From NCBI RefSeq assembly GCF_014649815.1, contig NZ_BMTT01000011.1:124001-188000 (forward strand): DNA of 64,000 bases, given 5' to 3'. A program made the position numbers and the translations under genes. The DNA comes from Streptomyces mutabilis (GTDB lineage: Bacteria > Actinomycetota > Actinomycetes > Streptomycetales > Streptomycetaceae). Shown in pieces: positions 8,761 to 17,595 of this stretch. Below the pieces are notes generated by a model that was not told the origin of the DNA, did no database searches, and saw only the letters and a list, made by a program, of their open reading frames with translations. Each line of letters starts with the position of its first letter. Position 1 is the first letter of the stretch.

Positions 8761-8793
8761 GGCCCCGGAGCGCATGGCGCGCGCTCCGGGGCC
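8761..8793 (-). terminator. chpH terminator hairpin
   Basis: Perfect 13-base stem, GGCCCCGGAGCGC (8761-8773) with GCGCTCCGGGGCC (8781-8793), and a 7-base loop, 36 bases after the chpH stop. It separates chpH from chpC. The rest of the 8620-8828 gap holds the chpC leader; I see no gene there. Confidence 0.8.
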
Positions 8794-8828
8794 GGCGGAC
8801 TCAGACCCTCACGGGGCGAGGCACAACG

Positions 8829-9062
8829 TCACTTGTTGATGCAGACGTTGCCGAAGGCGGGGTTCAGCAGGCCGATCACGGAGACCGTGTTGCCGCAGAG
8901 GTTCACCGGAACGTGAACGGGCACCTGAACGACGTTGCCGGAGAGGACGCCGGGCGAGTGCACGGCGGCACCCTGGGCACCGGAGTCGGCGGCGGCCATG
9001 CCCGCACCCGCGAGGACCAGACCACCGGTGGCAGCCGCGACGGCGACGACCTTCTTGAGCAT
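8829..9062 (-). CDS. chpH: Short chaplin ChpH
   Basis: A 77-aa secreted chaplin: signal peptide with n-region MLKK and cleavage near AAA|DSGAQ (residues 24-26), then one chaplin domain with the conserved Cys pair (VNLCGN and GNVCINK) and the ending NPAFGNVCINK. It is almost identical to what I recall of S. coelicolor ChpH, the short chaplin that forms amyloid fibres at the air-water interface with ChpE. The ribosome site CTAGGAGGAATA before ATG is near perfect, in keeping with high expression at aerial growth. It lies upstream of chpC on the same strand but is separated by a terminator. Confidence 0.95.
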   Translation of the reverse strand: MLKKVVAVAAATGGLVLAGAGMAAADSGAQGAAVHSPGVLSGNVVQVPVHVPVNLCGNTVSVIGLLNPAFGNVCINK

Positions 9063-9128
9063 TATTCCTCCTAGTTGGCAAAAGCGATCCAGGTTGCTGA
9101 TCGCATCACCTGTAACGAGGAGGGAGTA

Positions 9129-9221
9129 ATGAGGCTACGAGCCTATGAGCGCATTCACCCTTCCTGGTCGCACCCCGCACGCGCGACCGAATACGTCATG
9201 GAGGTCAGGACGCGTCGATGA
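9129..9221 (+). CDS. Possible 30-aa peptide divergent from chpH
   Basis: ATG at 9129 has a textbook ribosome site (GAGGAGGGAG, 9116-9125) and opens a 30-codon frame, beginning MRLRAYERIHP, that ends at 9221. It overlaps the 3' end of the M20 hydrolase gene by 17 bases on the opposite strand. No family is recognised. The strong ribosome site is the only support; it could also be chance or part of the chpH promoter region. Confidence 0.3.
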   Translation: MRLRAYERIHPSWSHPARATEYVMEVRTRR

Positions 9222-10530
9222 AGCGGTCGAGCACCCGCACGCCGAACTGCAGTCCCTCCACCGGCACCCGCTCGTCCACCCCGTGGAACATGCCCGCGAA
9301 GTCCAGCTCCGGCGGCAGCTTGAGCGGCGCGAAGCCGAAGCAGCGGATGCCGAGGTCGTCGAAGGACTTGGCGTCGGTGCCGCCGGAGAGCATGTACGGC
9401 ACCGCCCGTGCGATCGGGTCCTCGGCGCGCAGGGCGGTCTGCATCGCGTCGACGATCCGGCCGTCGAAGTCGGTCTCCAGCGCCTTGTCGGCGTGCACGT
9501 CCTCGCGCCGCACGCGCGGGCCCAGGATGCGGTCGAGGTCGGCGAGGAACTCCTCCTCGTAGCCGGGCAGGAAGCGGCCGTCGACGTGCGCGGTGGCCTG
9601 CCCGGGGATGACGTTGACCTTGTAACCGGCGCCGAGCTGGGTGGGCGCCGCCGAGTTGCGCAGGGTGGTGCCGATCATCCGGGCGATGCCGCCGAGCTTG
9701 GCGAGGGTCTCCTCCATGTTCTCGGGGTCGAGTTCGGTGCCGAGCGCGTCGGAGAGCTCGTCGAGGAAGGCCCGTACGGTCTTGGTGACCCTGACCGGCC
9801 ACTTGTGCCGGCCGAGCCGCGCCACGGCCTCGCACAGCTCGGTGATCGCGTTGTCGTCGTTGGTCATCGAGCCGTGGCCGGCCGTGCCGTCGACGGTGAG
9901 CCGCATCCAGTGCATGCCCTTCTCGGCGGTCTCGACGAGGTAGAGCCGCAGCTTCTCGTTCACGGTGAACGAGAAGCCGCCGACCTCGCCGATCGCCTCG
10001 CTGACGCCCTCGAACAGCTCCGGGTGCTTGTGCACCAGGTGCTTGGCGCCGTACGTCCCGCCGGCCTCCTCGTCCGCGAGGAACGCGAGCACGATGTCGC
10101 GCGGGGGCTTGCGGCCGGTACGCAGACGGTCGCGGACGACCGCGAGGGTCATCGCGTCCATGTCCTTCATGTCGACCGCACCGCGTCCCCACACGCACCC
10201 GTCGGCGATCTCGCCGGAGAAGGGGTGGTGGGTCCAGTCGTCCGCGTTGGCCGGGACGACGTCGGTGTGGCCGTGGATGAGGAGCGCGGGCCGGGACGGG
10301 TCCTCGCCCTCGATCCGGGCCACCGTGGAGGCGCGCCCGGGGTGGGACTCGAAGATCTGCGGTTCGAGTCCCACCTCGGCGAGCTTCTCGGCGACGTACT
10401 CGGCCGCCTTGCGCTCGCCCGGACCCGAGTGGTCGCCGTAGTTGCTGGTGTCGATCCGGATCAGCTCGCGGCAGAGGTCGACGACCTCGTCCTCGCCGGT
10501 GACGCTCCTGGCCGTGCCCGAGTCGCTCAC
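9205..10530 (-). CDS. M20 family metallohydrolase
   Basis: Zn-dependent amidohydrolase/peptidase of the M20/M25/M40 (ArgE/DapE/CPG2) family, 441 aa. Motifs seen: HGHTDVVP with His and Asp ligands (residues ~82-89), WGRGAVDMKDMDAM (bridging Asp, ~112-125), ADEEAGGTYG (catalytic Glu pair, ~150) and the dimerisation-domain GTAGHGS. A late SGGTDAK segment supplies the C-terminal ligand region. The GTG at 10530 is preferred because GGGAGG lies upstream; an open frame continues ~60 codons further into intergenic DNA. The substrate (peptide or acyl-amino acid) cannot be told. Its promoter faces the tRNA gene across 183 bases. Confidence 0.88.
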   Translation of the reverse strand: MSDSGTARSVTGEDEVVDLCRELIRIDTSNYGDHSGPGERKAAEYVAEKLAEVGLEPQIFESHPGRASTVARIEGEDPSRPALLIHGHTDVVPANADDWTHHPFSGEIADGCVWGRGAVDMKDMDAMTLAVVRDRLRTGRKPPRDIVLAFLADEEAGGTYGAKHLVHKHPELFEGVSEAIGEVGGFSFTVNEKLRLYLVETAEKGMHWMRLTVDGTAGHGSMTNDDNAITELCEAVARLGRHKWPVRVTKTVRAFLDELSDALGTELDPENMEETLAKLGGIARMIGTTLRNSAAPTQLGAGYKVNVIPGQATAHVDGRFLPGYEEEFLADLDRILGPRVRREDVHADKALETDFDGRIVDAMQTALRAEDPIARAVPYMLSGGTDAKSFDDLGIRCFGFAPLKLPPELDFAGMFHGVDERVPVEGLQFGVRVLDRFIDAS

Positions 10531-10713
10531 GTGCTTCCTCCCGCTGTCGCTGCTGGTGTCCCTGCTGGTGCCCTGGGGTGTCCCCGCTGGTGGGTCCCCC
10601 TCATCCTCCCCCTCCGGCCGTCCGCGCCCAAGGAGGGGGTGATCGGCCGCCCCGGAAAGCCTGGTAATGTTTACGTCGTCGCCGCGGGCAGCAGCCCGCA
10701 CGACAGACACCTT

Positions 10714-10801
10714 GTCCGGGTGGCGGAATGGCAGACGCGCTAGCTTGAGGTGCTAGTGCCCTTTATCGGGCGTGGGGGTTCAAGTCCCCCCTCGGACACC
10801 A
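10714..10801 (+). tRNA. tRNA-Leu (anticodon GAG)
   Basis: An 88-base type II tRNA. Acceptor arms GTCCGGG/CTCGGAC pair, the anticodon stem CTAGC/GCTAG closes the loop TTGAGGT (anticodon GAG, decoding CUC/CUU), a long variable arm around GTGCCCTTTATCGGGC follows, the T arm contains GTTCAAGTC, and CCA is encoded at 10799-10801. Confidence 0.96.
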
Positions 10802-10803
10802 GT

Positions 10804-10837
10804 GAAGACCCCTGCCGAGCAGGGGTCTTCTGCTTTT
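10804..10837 (+). terminator. Intrinsic terminator of tRNA-Leu
   Basis: Stem GAAGACCCCTGC (10804-10815) with GCAGGGGTCTTC (10819-10830), 3-base loop, followed by TGCTTTT. A classical rho-independent signal, rare in this GC-rich sequence. Confidence 0.93.
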
Positions 10838-10871
10838 CCCGGCGACGCGAGCAACGGGCACAATGACCGTC

Positions 10872-11246
10872 ATGACCACGCCTTCCTGTCCCTGCGGGCT
10901 GCCCGAGCCCTACGAGAAATGCTGCGGCCGCTTCCACGCGGGGCCCGCCTCCGCGCCGACCGCCGAGGCGCTGATGCGTTCCCGCTACAGCGCCTTCGTC
11001 AAGGGCGACGCTGGATACCTGCTGCGGACCTGGCACCCGAGGACCCGGCCCGCCCGCCTGGACCTGGACCCGGGCATGCGCTGGACGGGGTTGGAGATCC
11101 TGGACGCGGCCGACGGTTCCGCGTTCCACGCCACCGGGACCGTCACGTTCCGGGCGTCCTACCGCGGCGGTGCGCTGCACGAGCGGAGCCGGTTCGAACG
11201 GGTGGACGGGGCGTGGGTGTACGTGGACGGGGAGTTCCTCGACTGA
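10872..11246 (+). CDS. YchJ/UPF0225 family SEC-C motif protein
   Basis: A 124-aa cytoplasmic protein with an N-terminal zinc-binding SEC-C motif (CPCG near residues 6-9, then KCCGRFH near 16-22) and an NTF2-like fold typical of YchJ proteins (MRSRYSAF, WTGLEI, ASYR). Family function is unknown. ATG at 10872 (MTTPSCPCG) or three codons earlier at 10863 are both possible, since neither has a good ribosome site. It lies just after the tRNA terminator and has its own promoter. Confidence 0.85.
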   Translation: MTTPSCPCGLPEPYEKCCGRFHAGPASAPTAEALMRSRYSAFVKGDAGYLLRTWHPRTRPARLDLDPGMRWTGLEILDAADGSAFHATGTVTFRASYRGGALHERSRFERVDGAWVYVDGEFLD

Positions 11247-11282
11247 CACGACCCCCGGACCGACCGGTGCCCGCCCCGTCGG

Positions 11283-11984
11283 TCAGGGTGCCAGGATGTC
11301 CAGTTCGTGCAGCGCCCCCACCGTGATCTCCCGGGTCAGCCGCTCGGCGCGCTCGGCGTCCCGGGCGCGCACCGCCTCGGCGACCTTGACGTGCAGGGTG
11401 ACGGCGGCCGGATCGGGATCCTCGAACATCACGTCGTGGTGCGTGCGGCCGGCCAGGACCTCGGCGACGACGCCGCCGAGTCGGGCGAACATCTCGTTGC
11501 CGGAGGCGGTCAGGATGACGCGGTGGAAGGCCACGTCGTGGAAGAGGTACTGCTCCAGTTGGTGGCCGCGTGAGTTGGCGACCATGCCGAGCGCGCACTC
11601 GGTCAGTTCGGCGCACTGCTCCGGCGTCGCGAGCCGCGCCGCCAGGCCCGCGGCCACCGGTTCGACCGCCGACCTCAGCACCGTCAGGGAGCGCAGCTGG
11701 CGCGGGCGCTCGGAGCCGGCCAGGCGCCAGCGGATGACCTGCGGGTCGTAGACGTTCCACTCGCACTCGGGCAGGACGGTCACGCCCACGCGGCGGCGCG
11801 ACTCCACCAGGTGCATGGACTCCAGTACCCGCACGGCCTCACGCATCACCGAGCGCGACACCTCGAAACGCTGGGCGAGTTCGTCCGTGCGCAGAACGCT
11901 GCCCGCAGGGTACTCGCCCGCTGTGATCGCGGGCCCGAGGGTGTCCAGTACGCGGCCGTGCAGCCCCCGGCCCGGTGTGCTCAT
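11283..11984 (-). CDS. gntR: GntR (FadR/FCD subfamily) regulator of gluconate genes
   Basis: A 233-aa transcriptional regulator. The N-terminal winged HTH (residues ~10-75; LAQRFEVSRSVMREAVRVLE is the recognition-helix region) is joined to an all-helical FCD ligand domain (~95-220) with the metal/ligand-type residues in DVAFHRVI and HVKVAEAV. It is divergent from gntK-gntP, so it likely represses the gluconate genes until gluconate or 6-phosphogluconate binds. The 11-base palindrome at 12019-12029 in the divergent region is a candidate operator. Confidence 0.88.
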   Translation of the reverse strand: MSTPGRGLHGRVLDTLGPAITAGEYPAGSVLRTDELAQRFEVSRSVMREAVRVLESMHLVESRRRVGVTVLPECEWNVYDPQVIRWRLAGSERPRQLRSLTVLRSAVEPVAAGLAARLATPEQCAELTECALGMVANSRGHQLEQYLFHDVAFHRVILTASGNEMFARLGGVVAEVLAGRTHHDVMFEDPDPAAVTLHVKVAEAVRARDAERAERLTREITVGALHELDILAP

Positions 11985-12018
11985 GCACTCAGAGTACGGG
12001 GCAGGTCACGGGAGCAAA

Positions 12019-12029
12019 AAGTCAGACTT
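12019..12029. promoter_or_regulatory. Candidate GntR operator
   Basis: AAGTCAGACTT is a perfect palindrome around a central A, lying between divergent gntR and gntK next to an A/T-rich patch (TTATAT, 12028-12033) that could supply promoter elements. Assignment to GntR rests on position and symmetry only. Confidence 0.45.
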
Positions 12030-12121
12030 ATATGTCACAGCCTCTTGAATTCGTCGTACCTAATGGGTTTCAGTTGCGTCGACATCACGTGTCGACGAAG
12101 ACAGCAGACAGCGAGAGTGCG

Positions 12122-12649
12122 ATGCAGCGACTGCACACCCCCCACGTCGTCGTGGTCATGGGCGTAGCGGGCACCGGGAAGACCACCATCGGTCCCCTGC
12201 TCGCGGCCCGGCTCGGCGTTCCCTACGCCGAGGGCGACGACTTCCACCCGCCGGCCAACATCGCCAAGATGACGGCCGGCACCCCGCTCACGGACGAGGA
12301 CCGCTGGCCGTGGCTGGACGCCATCGGCGGCTGGGCTCACGGGCGGGCGGGGCTCGGCGGGGTGGTGAGCAGTTCGGCGCTCAAGCGGTCGTACCGCGAC
12401 CGGCTGCGAGCTGCCGCTCCCGGTGTCGTCTTCGTGCACCTCACGGGCAGCCGCGAGCTGATCGAGGACCGGATGTCGCACCGGCAGGGGCACTTCATGC
12501 CGACGGCCCTGCTCGACTCCCAGTTCGCCACGCTCCAGCCCCTGGAGCCGGACGAGGCGGGAGTCGCGGTGGACGTCGCCGGCACCCCGGAGGAGATCGC
12601 CGAACGGGCGGTGCACGCCCTCGAGGATCTCTCCGAACCGACCCGGTAA
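12122..12649 (+). CDS. gntK: Gluconokinase
   Basis: Phosphorylates D-gluconate to 6-phosphogluconate with ATP, feeding the pentose phosphate pathway. 175 aa, a P-loop kinase of the shikimate-kinase-like fold: Walker A GVAGTGKTT at residues 14-22, substrate-binding EGDDFHPPANIAKM, DRWPWL, the conserved SSALKRSYRD, and MSHRQGHFMP in the lid. The start at 12122 matches the beginning of the kinase fold; the open frame upstream is the divergent promoter region. It is 103 bases upstream of gntP on the same strand and most likely co-transcribed. Confidence 0.94.
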   Translation: MQRLHTPHVVVVMGVAGTGKTTIGPLLAARLGVPYAEGDDFHPPANIAKMTAGTPLTDEDRWPWLDAIGGWAHGRAGLGGVVSSSALKRSYRDRLRAAAPGVVFVHLTGSRELIEDRMSHRQGHFMPTALLDSQFATLQPLEPDEAGVAVDVAGTPEEIAERAVHALEDLSEPTR

Positions 12650-12752
12650 TCCGGCGATCCGGTAACCCCCACGCCTCCCCCGGGGTCGTGCCGCCCCTGC
12701 GGACACGGCCCCGACCCCTCCCCCGAATCCCCATCACCGCAAGGGAACCACC

Positions 12753-14150
12753 GTGACCAGACTCAGCGTCGAGATGCTGGCAGCGGACACCGTCGAGCCC
12801 ATCACCTCGGCCGGCCACGCCCAGCTGGGCATCGCCGTGCTCCTGGGCATCGCCGTCATCGTTCTGCTCATCACCAAGTTCAAGCTGCACGCCTTCCTGT
12901 CGCTGACCATCGGGTCACTGGCGCTCGGCGCGTTCGCCGGGGCGCCGCTGGACAAGGTCATCACCAGCTTCACCGCCGGACTCGGCTCCACCGTCGCGGG
13001 CGTCGGCGTGCTGATCGCCCTCGGCGCGATCCTCGGCAAGATGCTCGCCGACTCCGGCGGCGCCGACCAGATCGTGGACACCATCCTCGCCAAGGCGACC
13101 CCCCGGTCGATGCCGTGGACGATGGTGCTGATCGCCTCCGTGATCGGACTGCCGCTGTTCTTCGAGGTCGGCATCGTGCTGCTGATCCCGGTCGTCCTGA
13201 TGGTCGCCAAGCGCGGCAACTACTCCCTGATGCGCATCGGCATCCCGGCCCTCGCGGGCCTGTCCGTGATGCACGGTCTGGTCCCGCCGCACCCCGGCCC
13301 GCTGGTCGCGATCGACGCGCTCGGCGCCAACCTCGGTGTGACGCTCGCGCTGGGCGTCCTGATCGCCATCCCGACGGTGATCATCGCCGGTCCGCTGTTC
13401 TCGAAGTACGCGGCCCGCTGGGTGGACGTCCCCGCTCCCGACCGCATGATCCCGCAGCGCGCCTCCGAGGAGCTGGAGAAGCGTCCCGGCTTCGCCGCCA
13501 CCCTCGCGACGATCCTGCTGCCGGTCGTGCTGATGCTGGCCAAGGCGCTGGTCGACATCGTCGTCGACGACCCGGACAACGTGGTGCAGCGCACCTTCGA
13601 CGTCATCGGCAACCCGCTGGTCGCCCTGCTCGCCGCCGTGATCGTCGGCATCTTCACGCTGCTGCGTCCGGCCGGATTCGGCAAGGACCGCCTCTCGGGC
13701 CTGGTCGAGAAGGGTCTCGCGCCCATCGCGGGCATCCTGCTGATCGTCGGCGCGGGCGGCGGTTTCAAGCAGACGCTGATCGACTCCGGCGTGGGCCGGA
13801 TGATCCTGGAGATCTCCGAGGACTGGTCGATCCCGGCACTGCTGCTGGCCTGGCTGATCGCGGTGGCGATCCGGCTGGCGACCGGTTCGGCGACCGTGGC
13901 GACCGTCTCGGCGGCCGGCCTGGTGGCGCCGCTGGCGGCCGACATGTCGACGACCCACGCGGCCCTGCTGGTCCTGGCGATCGGCGCCGGCTCGCTGTTC
14001 TTCAGCCACGTCAACGACGCCGGCTTCTGGCTGGTGAAGGAGTACTTCGGCCTGAACGTCGGCCAGACCATCAAGACCTGGTCCGTCATGGAGACGATCA
14101 TCTCGGTGGTCGCGGGCGCCCTGGTCCTGCTCCTCTCACTGGTCATTTAG
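12753..14150 (+). CDS. gntP: Gluconate permease (GntP family)
   Basis: Proton-coupled gluconate uptake carrier in the cytoplasmic membrane, 465 aa with about 12-14 hydrophobic helices. Family hallmarks include IALGAILGKML, the GLPLFFEVG segment near residue 132, the motif HGLVPPHPGP near residue 174, GSATVATVSAAG near 384 and SHVNDAGFW near 420. GGGAACC lies upstream of the GTG/ATG region. It forms an operon with gntK. Downstream lies a decayed dehydrogenase (14290-14511), so the operon has lost at least one gene. Confidence 0.94.
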   Translation: MTRLSVEMLAADTVEPITSAGHAQLGIAVLLGIAVIVLLITKFKLHAFLSLTIGSLALGAFAGAPLDKVITSFTAGLGSTVAGVGVLIALGAILGKMLADSGGADQIVDTILAKATPRSMPWTMVLIASVIGLPLFFEVGIVLLIPVVLMVAKRGNYSLMRIGIPALAGLSVMHGLVPPHPGPLVAIDALGANLGVTLALGVLIAIPTVIIAGPLFSKYAARWVDVPAPDRMIPQRASEELEKRPGFAATLATILLPVVLMLAKALVDIVVDDPDNVVQRTFDVIGNPLVALLAAVIVGIFTLLRPAGFGKDRLSGLVEKGLAPIAGILLIVGAGGGFKQTLIDSGVGRMILEISEDWSIPALLLAWLIAVAIRLATGSATVATVSAAGLVAPLAADMSTTHAALLVLAIGAGSLFFSHVNDAGFWLVKEYFGLNVGQTIKTWSVMETIISVVAGALVLLLSLVI

Positions 14151-14289
14151 GGGTACGAGGACGACGGCCCGTCCTCTCTGCGACACCGGCGGGCGCGCCG
14201 CCCCGGTGACCGGTTCCCGCCGGGGCATCGGGCCGGCGCCGGCCCCGGGTCCGGCGGAGGCCGGCTGCCGGGGCAGAGCCCCCTTCGTG

Positions 14290-14511
14290 GGAAACCTGAT
14301 GGTGAGCCGGGAGATCGAGCCGCGCGGGGCGTTCCGCTTCCGACGACGGGTTCGACGGGGCGCTGCACCTGCTCGCTCCGAGCCCGCGTTCGACGCGCCG
14401 GTCAGCGCGGTGGTGCCGGTCCGGGCGGTGGAGTCGGCGTTCGCGCTTGCCGCGGACCGCGGCCGGTCTCGGAAGGTGCTGCCGGACCGCGGCACCGACT
14501 CCGCCGCCTGA
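14290..14511 (+). pseudogene. 3' remnant of an L-idonate 5-dehydrogenase-like MDR enzyme
   Basis: Only the last ~70 codons of a zinc-type alcohol dehydrogenase remain, split over two frames. Frame one gives MVSREIEPRGAFRF; shifting frame gives DDGFDGALHLLA; the first frame then resumes with APVSAVVPVRAVESAFALAA and KVLPDRGT. This order matches the C-terminus of idonate/sorbitol-type dehydrogenases, whose genes can accompany gluconate genes. No start, catalytic zinc site or Rossmann motif remains. The 5' part, and possibly another gene, appears deleted between gntP and this piece. Confidence 0.6.
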
Positions 14512-14591
14512 GCCACTTCCCCGGCGGGGCGTGCGCCCGGATGACGGGAGCCCCCCGGCACGCTTCCGGGGCGGTCACGTCGGGGGGCGGC

Positions 14592-14813
14592 ATGGGGATT
14601 TCGCTGGGCACGCGGATCGCGGGGCTGTGCCTCGCCGGGACCGTGGCGGTGATCGCCGCTTCCTGCCCCACCGGTGAGGTCGGGCCGCCGGACAGGACCC
14701 AGGACGCCACGGCGCTCGACGTGCGCGTCCGGTACGGCGGTACGGAAGGGGCCCGGGAGGACGCGTTCGTGCTCGCCGCCCCGGACCCGCTCACGCCCTC
14801 CGCGTCCCCCTGA
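14592..14813 (+). CDS. Small predicted exported protein
   Basis: A 73-aa protein: a hydrophobic N-terminal segment (GLCLAGTVAVIAASC, residues ~9-23) followed by a polar tail. The segment could be a signal peptide with a loose lipobox (IAASC) or a membrane anchor. A G-rich stretch GGGGGGCGG precedes the ATG. No family is recognised, and the gene is short, so it may be spurious. It is convergent with the APC permease, three bases from its stop. Confidence 0.4.
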   Translation: MGISLGTRIAGLCLAGTVAVIAASCPTGEVGPPDRTQDATALDVRVRYGGTEGAREDAFVLAAPDPLTPSASP

Positions 14814-14816
14814 GTT

Positions 14817-16355
14817 TCAGGAGGACGCCTCCTTGTCGAGCTGGAACGCCTCGTTGCCCTGGCCGATCCGGGCGTGCCGTTCGGGCGCCCGTGTCCGCAG
14901 CACCATGCCCTGCACCAGACCGCCGGCCGCGGCGAGGCCGATGATGCCCGGCAGTATCCAGCTCAGCGAGGAGCCGGGGCCGGCGCCGACGAGGACGTCG
15001 AAGTCCTTGACCGTGTAACCGGCGATCACCAAAAGGGCGACGCCCGCGACGGTGGAGGTCGCCAGCCGTACGCCCTGGGTGCCGGCGGCGCCACGCCGTA
15101 CGAAGAAGGCGACGACGGAGAACGACGCGGCGGCCATCAGCACGATCACGCCGAGGGCACCGATGTTGCCACCCCAGGTGAAGAGGTGCAGCACGGGCTG
15201 GGTCGGGTCGCCGTTCGGCTTGTCGTCGGCGATGGCGAAGCCGATGACGACGACGGCGGACACGGCGGTCTGGAGCAGCGATCCGGTGCCCGGGGCGCCG
15301 CTGGAACCGCTGGCCCGTCCGAAGGCCGCGGGCAGCAGCCCTTCACGCCCCATGGCGAAGGCGTACCGGGCGACGACGTTGTGGAAGCTGAGCAGGGCGG
15401 CGAACATGCCGGTCACGAACAGGACGTGCAGTACGTCGGTGAAGGCCCCGCCGAGCCGGGACTCGGTCAGGAAGAACAGCAGTCCGGCACTCTGCTCCCG
15501 CGCGGTCCCGACGATCTCGTCCGGCCCGGTCGCGACGGTCAGGGCCCAGCTGCTCAGCGCGAAGAAGACCGCGACCCCGCCCACCGCCAGGAACATGACA
15601 CGCGGAACGAGCACGTGCGGCCGACTGGTCTCCTCCGCGTACACGGGCGCCTGCTCGAAGCCGAGGAAGGCGGCGATGCAGAAGCACAGCGCGGTGCCCA
15701 CTCCCGCCCCCGTCAGGGTTTCCGGGTCGAAGGCCCGCAACGACAGCCCCTGCGCCCCCGGATCGGCGACGGCGGCGATGTCGAACACGACGACCAGCAC
15801 GACCTCGATCAACAGCAGCACACCCAGGACGCGCGCGTTGACGTCGATCTTCAACCGGCCCAGCGTGCCGACCGCGAGCACGGCCAGCAGCGCCGGAATC
15901 CACCAGGCCACCTCCAGGTCGGCGTAGGTGGCCAGGAGCCCGGAGACCTCGAAGCCGAAGATGCCGTAGATGCCGACCTGGAGGGCGTTGTAGGCGACCA
16001 GGGCGACCAGGGCGGCACTCGCGCCGGCGGTGCCGCCGAGCCCGCGGGAGATGTACGCGTAGAAGGCCCCCGCGTTGTGCACGTGCCGGCTCATCTCGGC
16101 GTACCCGACGCTGAAGAGGATGAGCACCACGCCCAGCACCACGAAGAGCAGCGGCTGCCCGACGATGCCCATCACCGCGAACGTGGTGGGCATGACCCCG
16201 GCCACCACCATGAGCGGCGCGGTGGCGGCCAGCACGGAGAGCAGCAGGCCCCCCGTGCCCAGCCGGTCGGCGCGCAGCGCCCGCTCCCGGCCCTTGAAGG
16301 TACTGATCGTGCCACCGCTCGCGGTTCTGCTCGTGCTCGAACTGCCCGTGGTCAT
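14817..16355 (-). CDS. APC family amino acid permease
   Basis: A 512-aa integral membrane transporter of the amino acid-polyamine-organocation superfamily with about 12 helices. The first helix region holds the unwound-helix motif AATAPLMVVAGVMP (residues ~43-56), and FLGFEQAPVYAEET (~229-242) is the typical TM6 region. A 30-residue Ser/Thr-rich cytoplasmic N-terminus precedes it. The substrate cannot be assigned. It is followed downstream on the same strand by nothing, and upstream by the helical-repeat protein gene 37 bases away, which suggests an operon of two. Confidence 0.85.
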   Translation of the reverse strand: MTTGSSSTSRTASGGTISTFKGRERALRADRLGTGGLLLSVLAATAPLMVVAGVMPTTFAVMGIVGQPLLFVVLGVVLILFSVGYAEMSRHVHNAGAFYAYISRGLGGTAGASAALVALVAYNALQVGIYGIFGFEVSGLLATYADLEVAWWIPALLAVLAVGTLGRLKIDVNARVLGVLLLIEVVLVVVFDIAAVADPGAQGLSLRAFDPETLTGAGVGTALCFCIAAFLGFEQAPVYAEETSRPHVLVPRVMFLAVGGVAVFFALSSWALTVATGPDEIVGTAREQSAGLLFFLTESRLGGAFTDVLHVLFVTGMFAALLSFHNVVARYAFAMGREGLLPAAFGRASGSSGAPGTGSLLQTAVSAVVVIGFAIADDKPNGDPTQPVLHLFTWGGNIGALGVIVLMAAASFSVVAFFVRRGAAGTQGVRLATSTVAGVALLVIAGYTVKDFDVLVGAGPGSSLSWILPGIIGLAAAGGLVQGMVLRTRAPERHARIGQGNEAFQLDKEASS

Positions 16356-16391
16356 CGGGGGACCGACCTTCTCTCGTGTTCGTGGCGGATG

Positions 16392-17342
16392 TCAGGCCGT
16401 GCCGAGCGCGCCGGCGCGGGCGGCCCGGAAGGCGGGGTACGGATCGCGGTCCGGGTACGACCACGGCGCGGGCGTGGGGTGCTCGCCGATGCGGTGGAAC
16501 AGGGCGGCGGCCTCGGCCCCGCGGCCCTCGCAGGACTTGGCGTGGGCGAGGAAGTTGAGGTCGATCAGGCGCCGCGGGTGACCGTCCTGCTCCCACTCCA
16601 GCCACCAGTCGAAGGCCGCCTTCATCACCAGCCGGGCGCGGCGGTCGGCCCAGTGCCCGGAGGCGTTCGGATCGGCGGGCTGGTGCCCGGCCGCGGCCAG
16701 CACGCGGTAGCGCTCGGCGTGCGCGACCACCGGGAGGATGGCGAGCGGGGAGTCGGCGGGGGCCTGCTCGGCGGCCCAGGAGGCGAAGTCGTACACCTCG
16801 TGCAGTGGATCGGGGCCCCGGTCGGCGCCGCACTCGGCGAGCCGGGCCACCATGAGGTGGTGGGCGTGGTGGTGGTCCGCGTACCGCCCGCGCACCGCCT
16901 CGAAGGCCCGTACCGCCTCGTCGTCGGCACCGAGCGAACGCTCCAGCAGGAGGATCCCGAGCCAGGGGGTGGGGTCGTACGGCAGCAGCTCGGCGGCGCC
17001 CCGGCAGGCGTCCCTCGCCTTGCCCGGCTTCTCCTTGCCGCGCAGGGCGCGGTGCACCAGAGCCACGGCGAGCAGCAGTGAGGCGTCGGCGGAGTCGGGT
17101 TCGGCGAGCAGCCACTCGCGGGCCCAGGCGGCGCAGTAGGTCTCCTTGGCGAGGACGGTCACCCGGTGCCCCCGGCGGTCCCAGTCGTCGCCCGTGTGGA
17201 CCAGCAGGGACCGGGCGGACTGCCACCGCCCCTGGGCCAGGGCCGCGCGGGCGGCGACGAGTTCGGCGTCGTCGAGGGCCTCGTCGAAGGCCTGGGCGGC
17301 GCGTCTGCGGCCGCGGCCGAGGGGAGGCGGAGGTGGGGACAC
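16392..17342 (-). CDS. Helical repeat-like protein of unknown function
   Basis: A 316-aa soluble Ala/Arg-rich all-helical protein resembling TPR-type repeats (e.g. ALAQGRWQSARSLL, CRGAAELLPYDPTPWLG), with a His-rich stretch YADHHHAHHLM and a Trp-rich C-terminal part (AAFDWWLEWEQ). The GTG at 17342 is chosen because GAGGAAG lies 8 bases upstream; the ATG at 17393 has no ribosome site. It sits upstream of the APC permease on the same strand. I cannot assign a function. Confidence 0.65.
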   Translation of the reverse strand: MSPPPPPLGRGRRRAAQAFDEALDDAELVAARAALAQGRWQSARSLLVHTGDDWDRRGHRVTVLAKETYCAAWAREWLLAEPDSADASLLLAVALVHRALRGKEKPGKARDACRGAAELLPYDPTPWLGILLLERSLGADDEAVRAFEAVRGRYADHHHAHHLMVARLAECGADRGPDPLHEVYDFASWAAEQAPADSPLAILPVVAHAERYRVLAAAGHQPADPNASGHWADRRARLVMKAAFDWWLEWEQDGHPRRLIDLNFLAHAKSCEGRGAEAAALFHRIGEHPTPAPWSYPDRDPYPAFRAARAGALGTA

Positions 17343-17595
17343 CGCGGGATCTTCCTCACGCGACGCGCTGGGTCGTCGTAGCCGGTTTGCCATGCACTGA
17401 TCACTCACAGCAAACCGGCCGCCAAGGCTCGGCGTCAAGGCCCGACCACGCGTTACACGCGTCAACTCGCTTGTAGAAAAAGCAACTTGTCCGCAGGGCG
17501 TCTGCGGTGTGACACCGCTGTGCGCAGGTCGTCGCCGGCCCACGAGCGGCCCCTGGAGCGACGCCGGAGGAACGTCCGCTGCTTGGATGGAAGGC

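Noticed and set aside
14230-14245. 16-base perfect palindrome GGGCCGGCGCCGGCCC after gntP
   Set aside because: No loop and typical of GC-rich chance; could aid termination but is not convincing alone.
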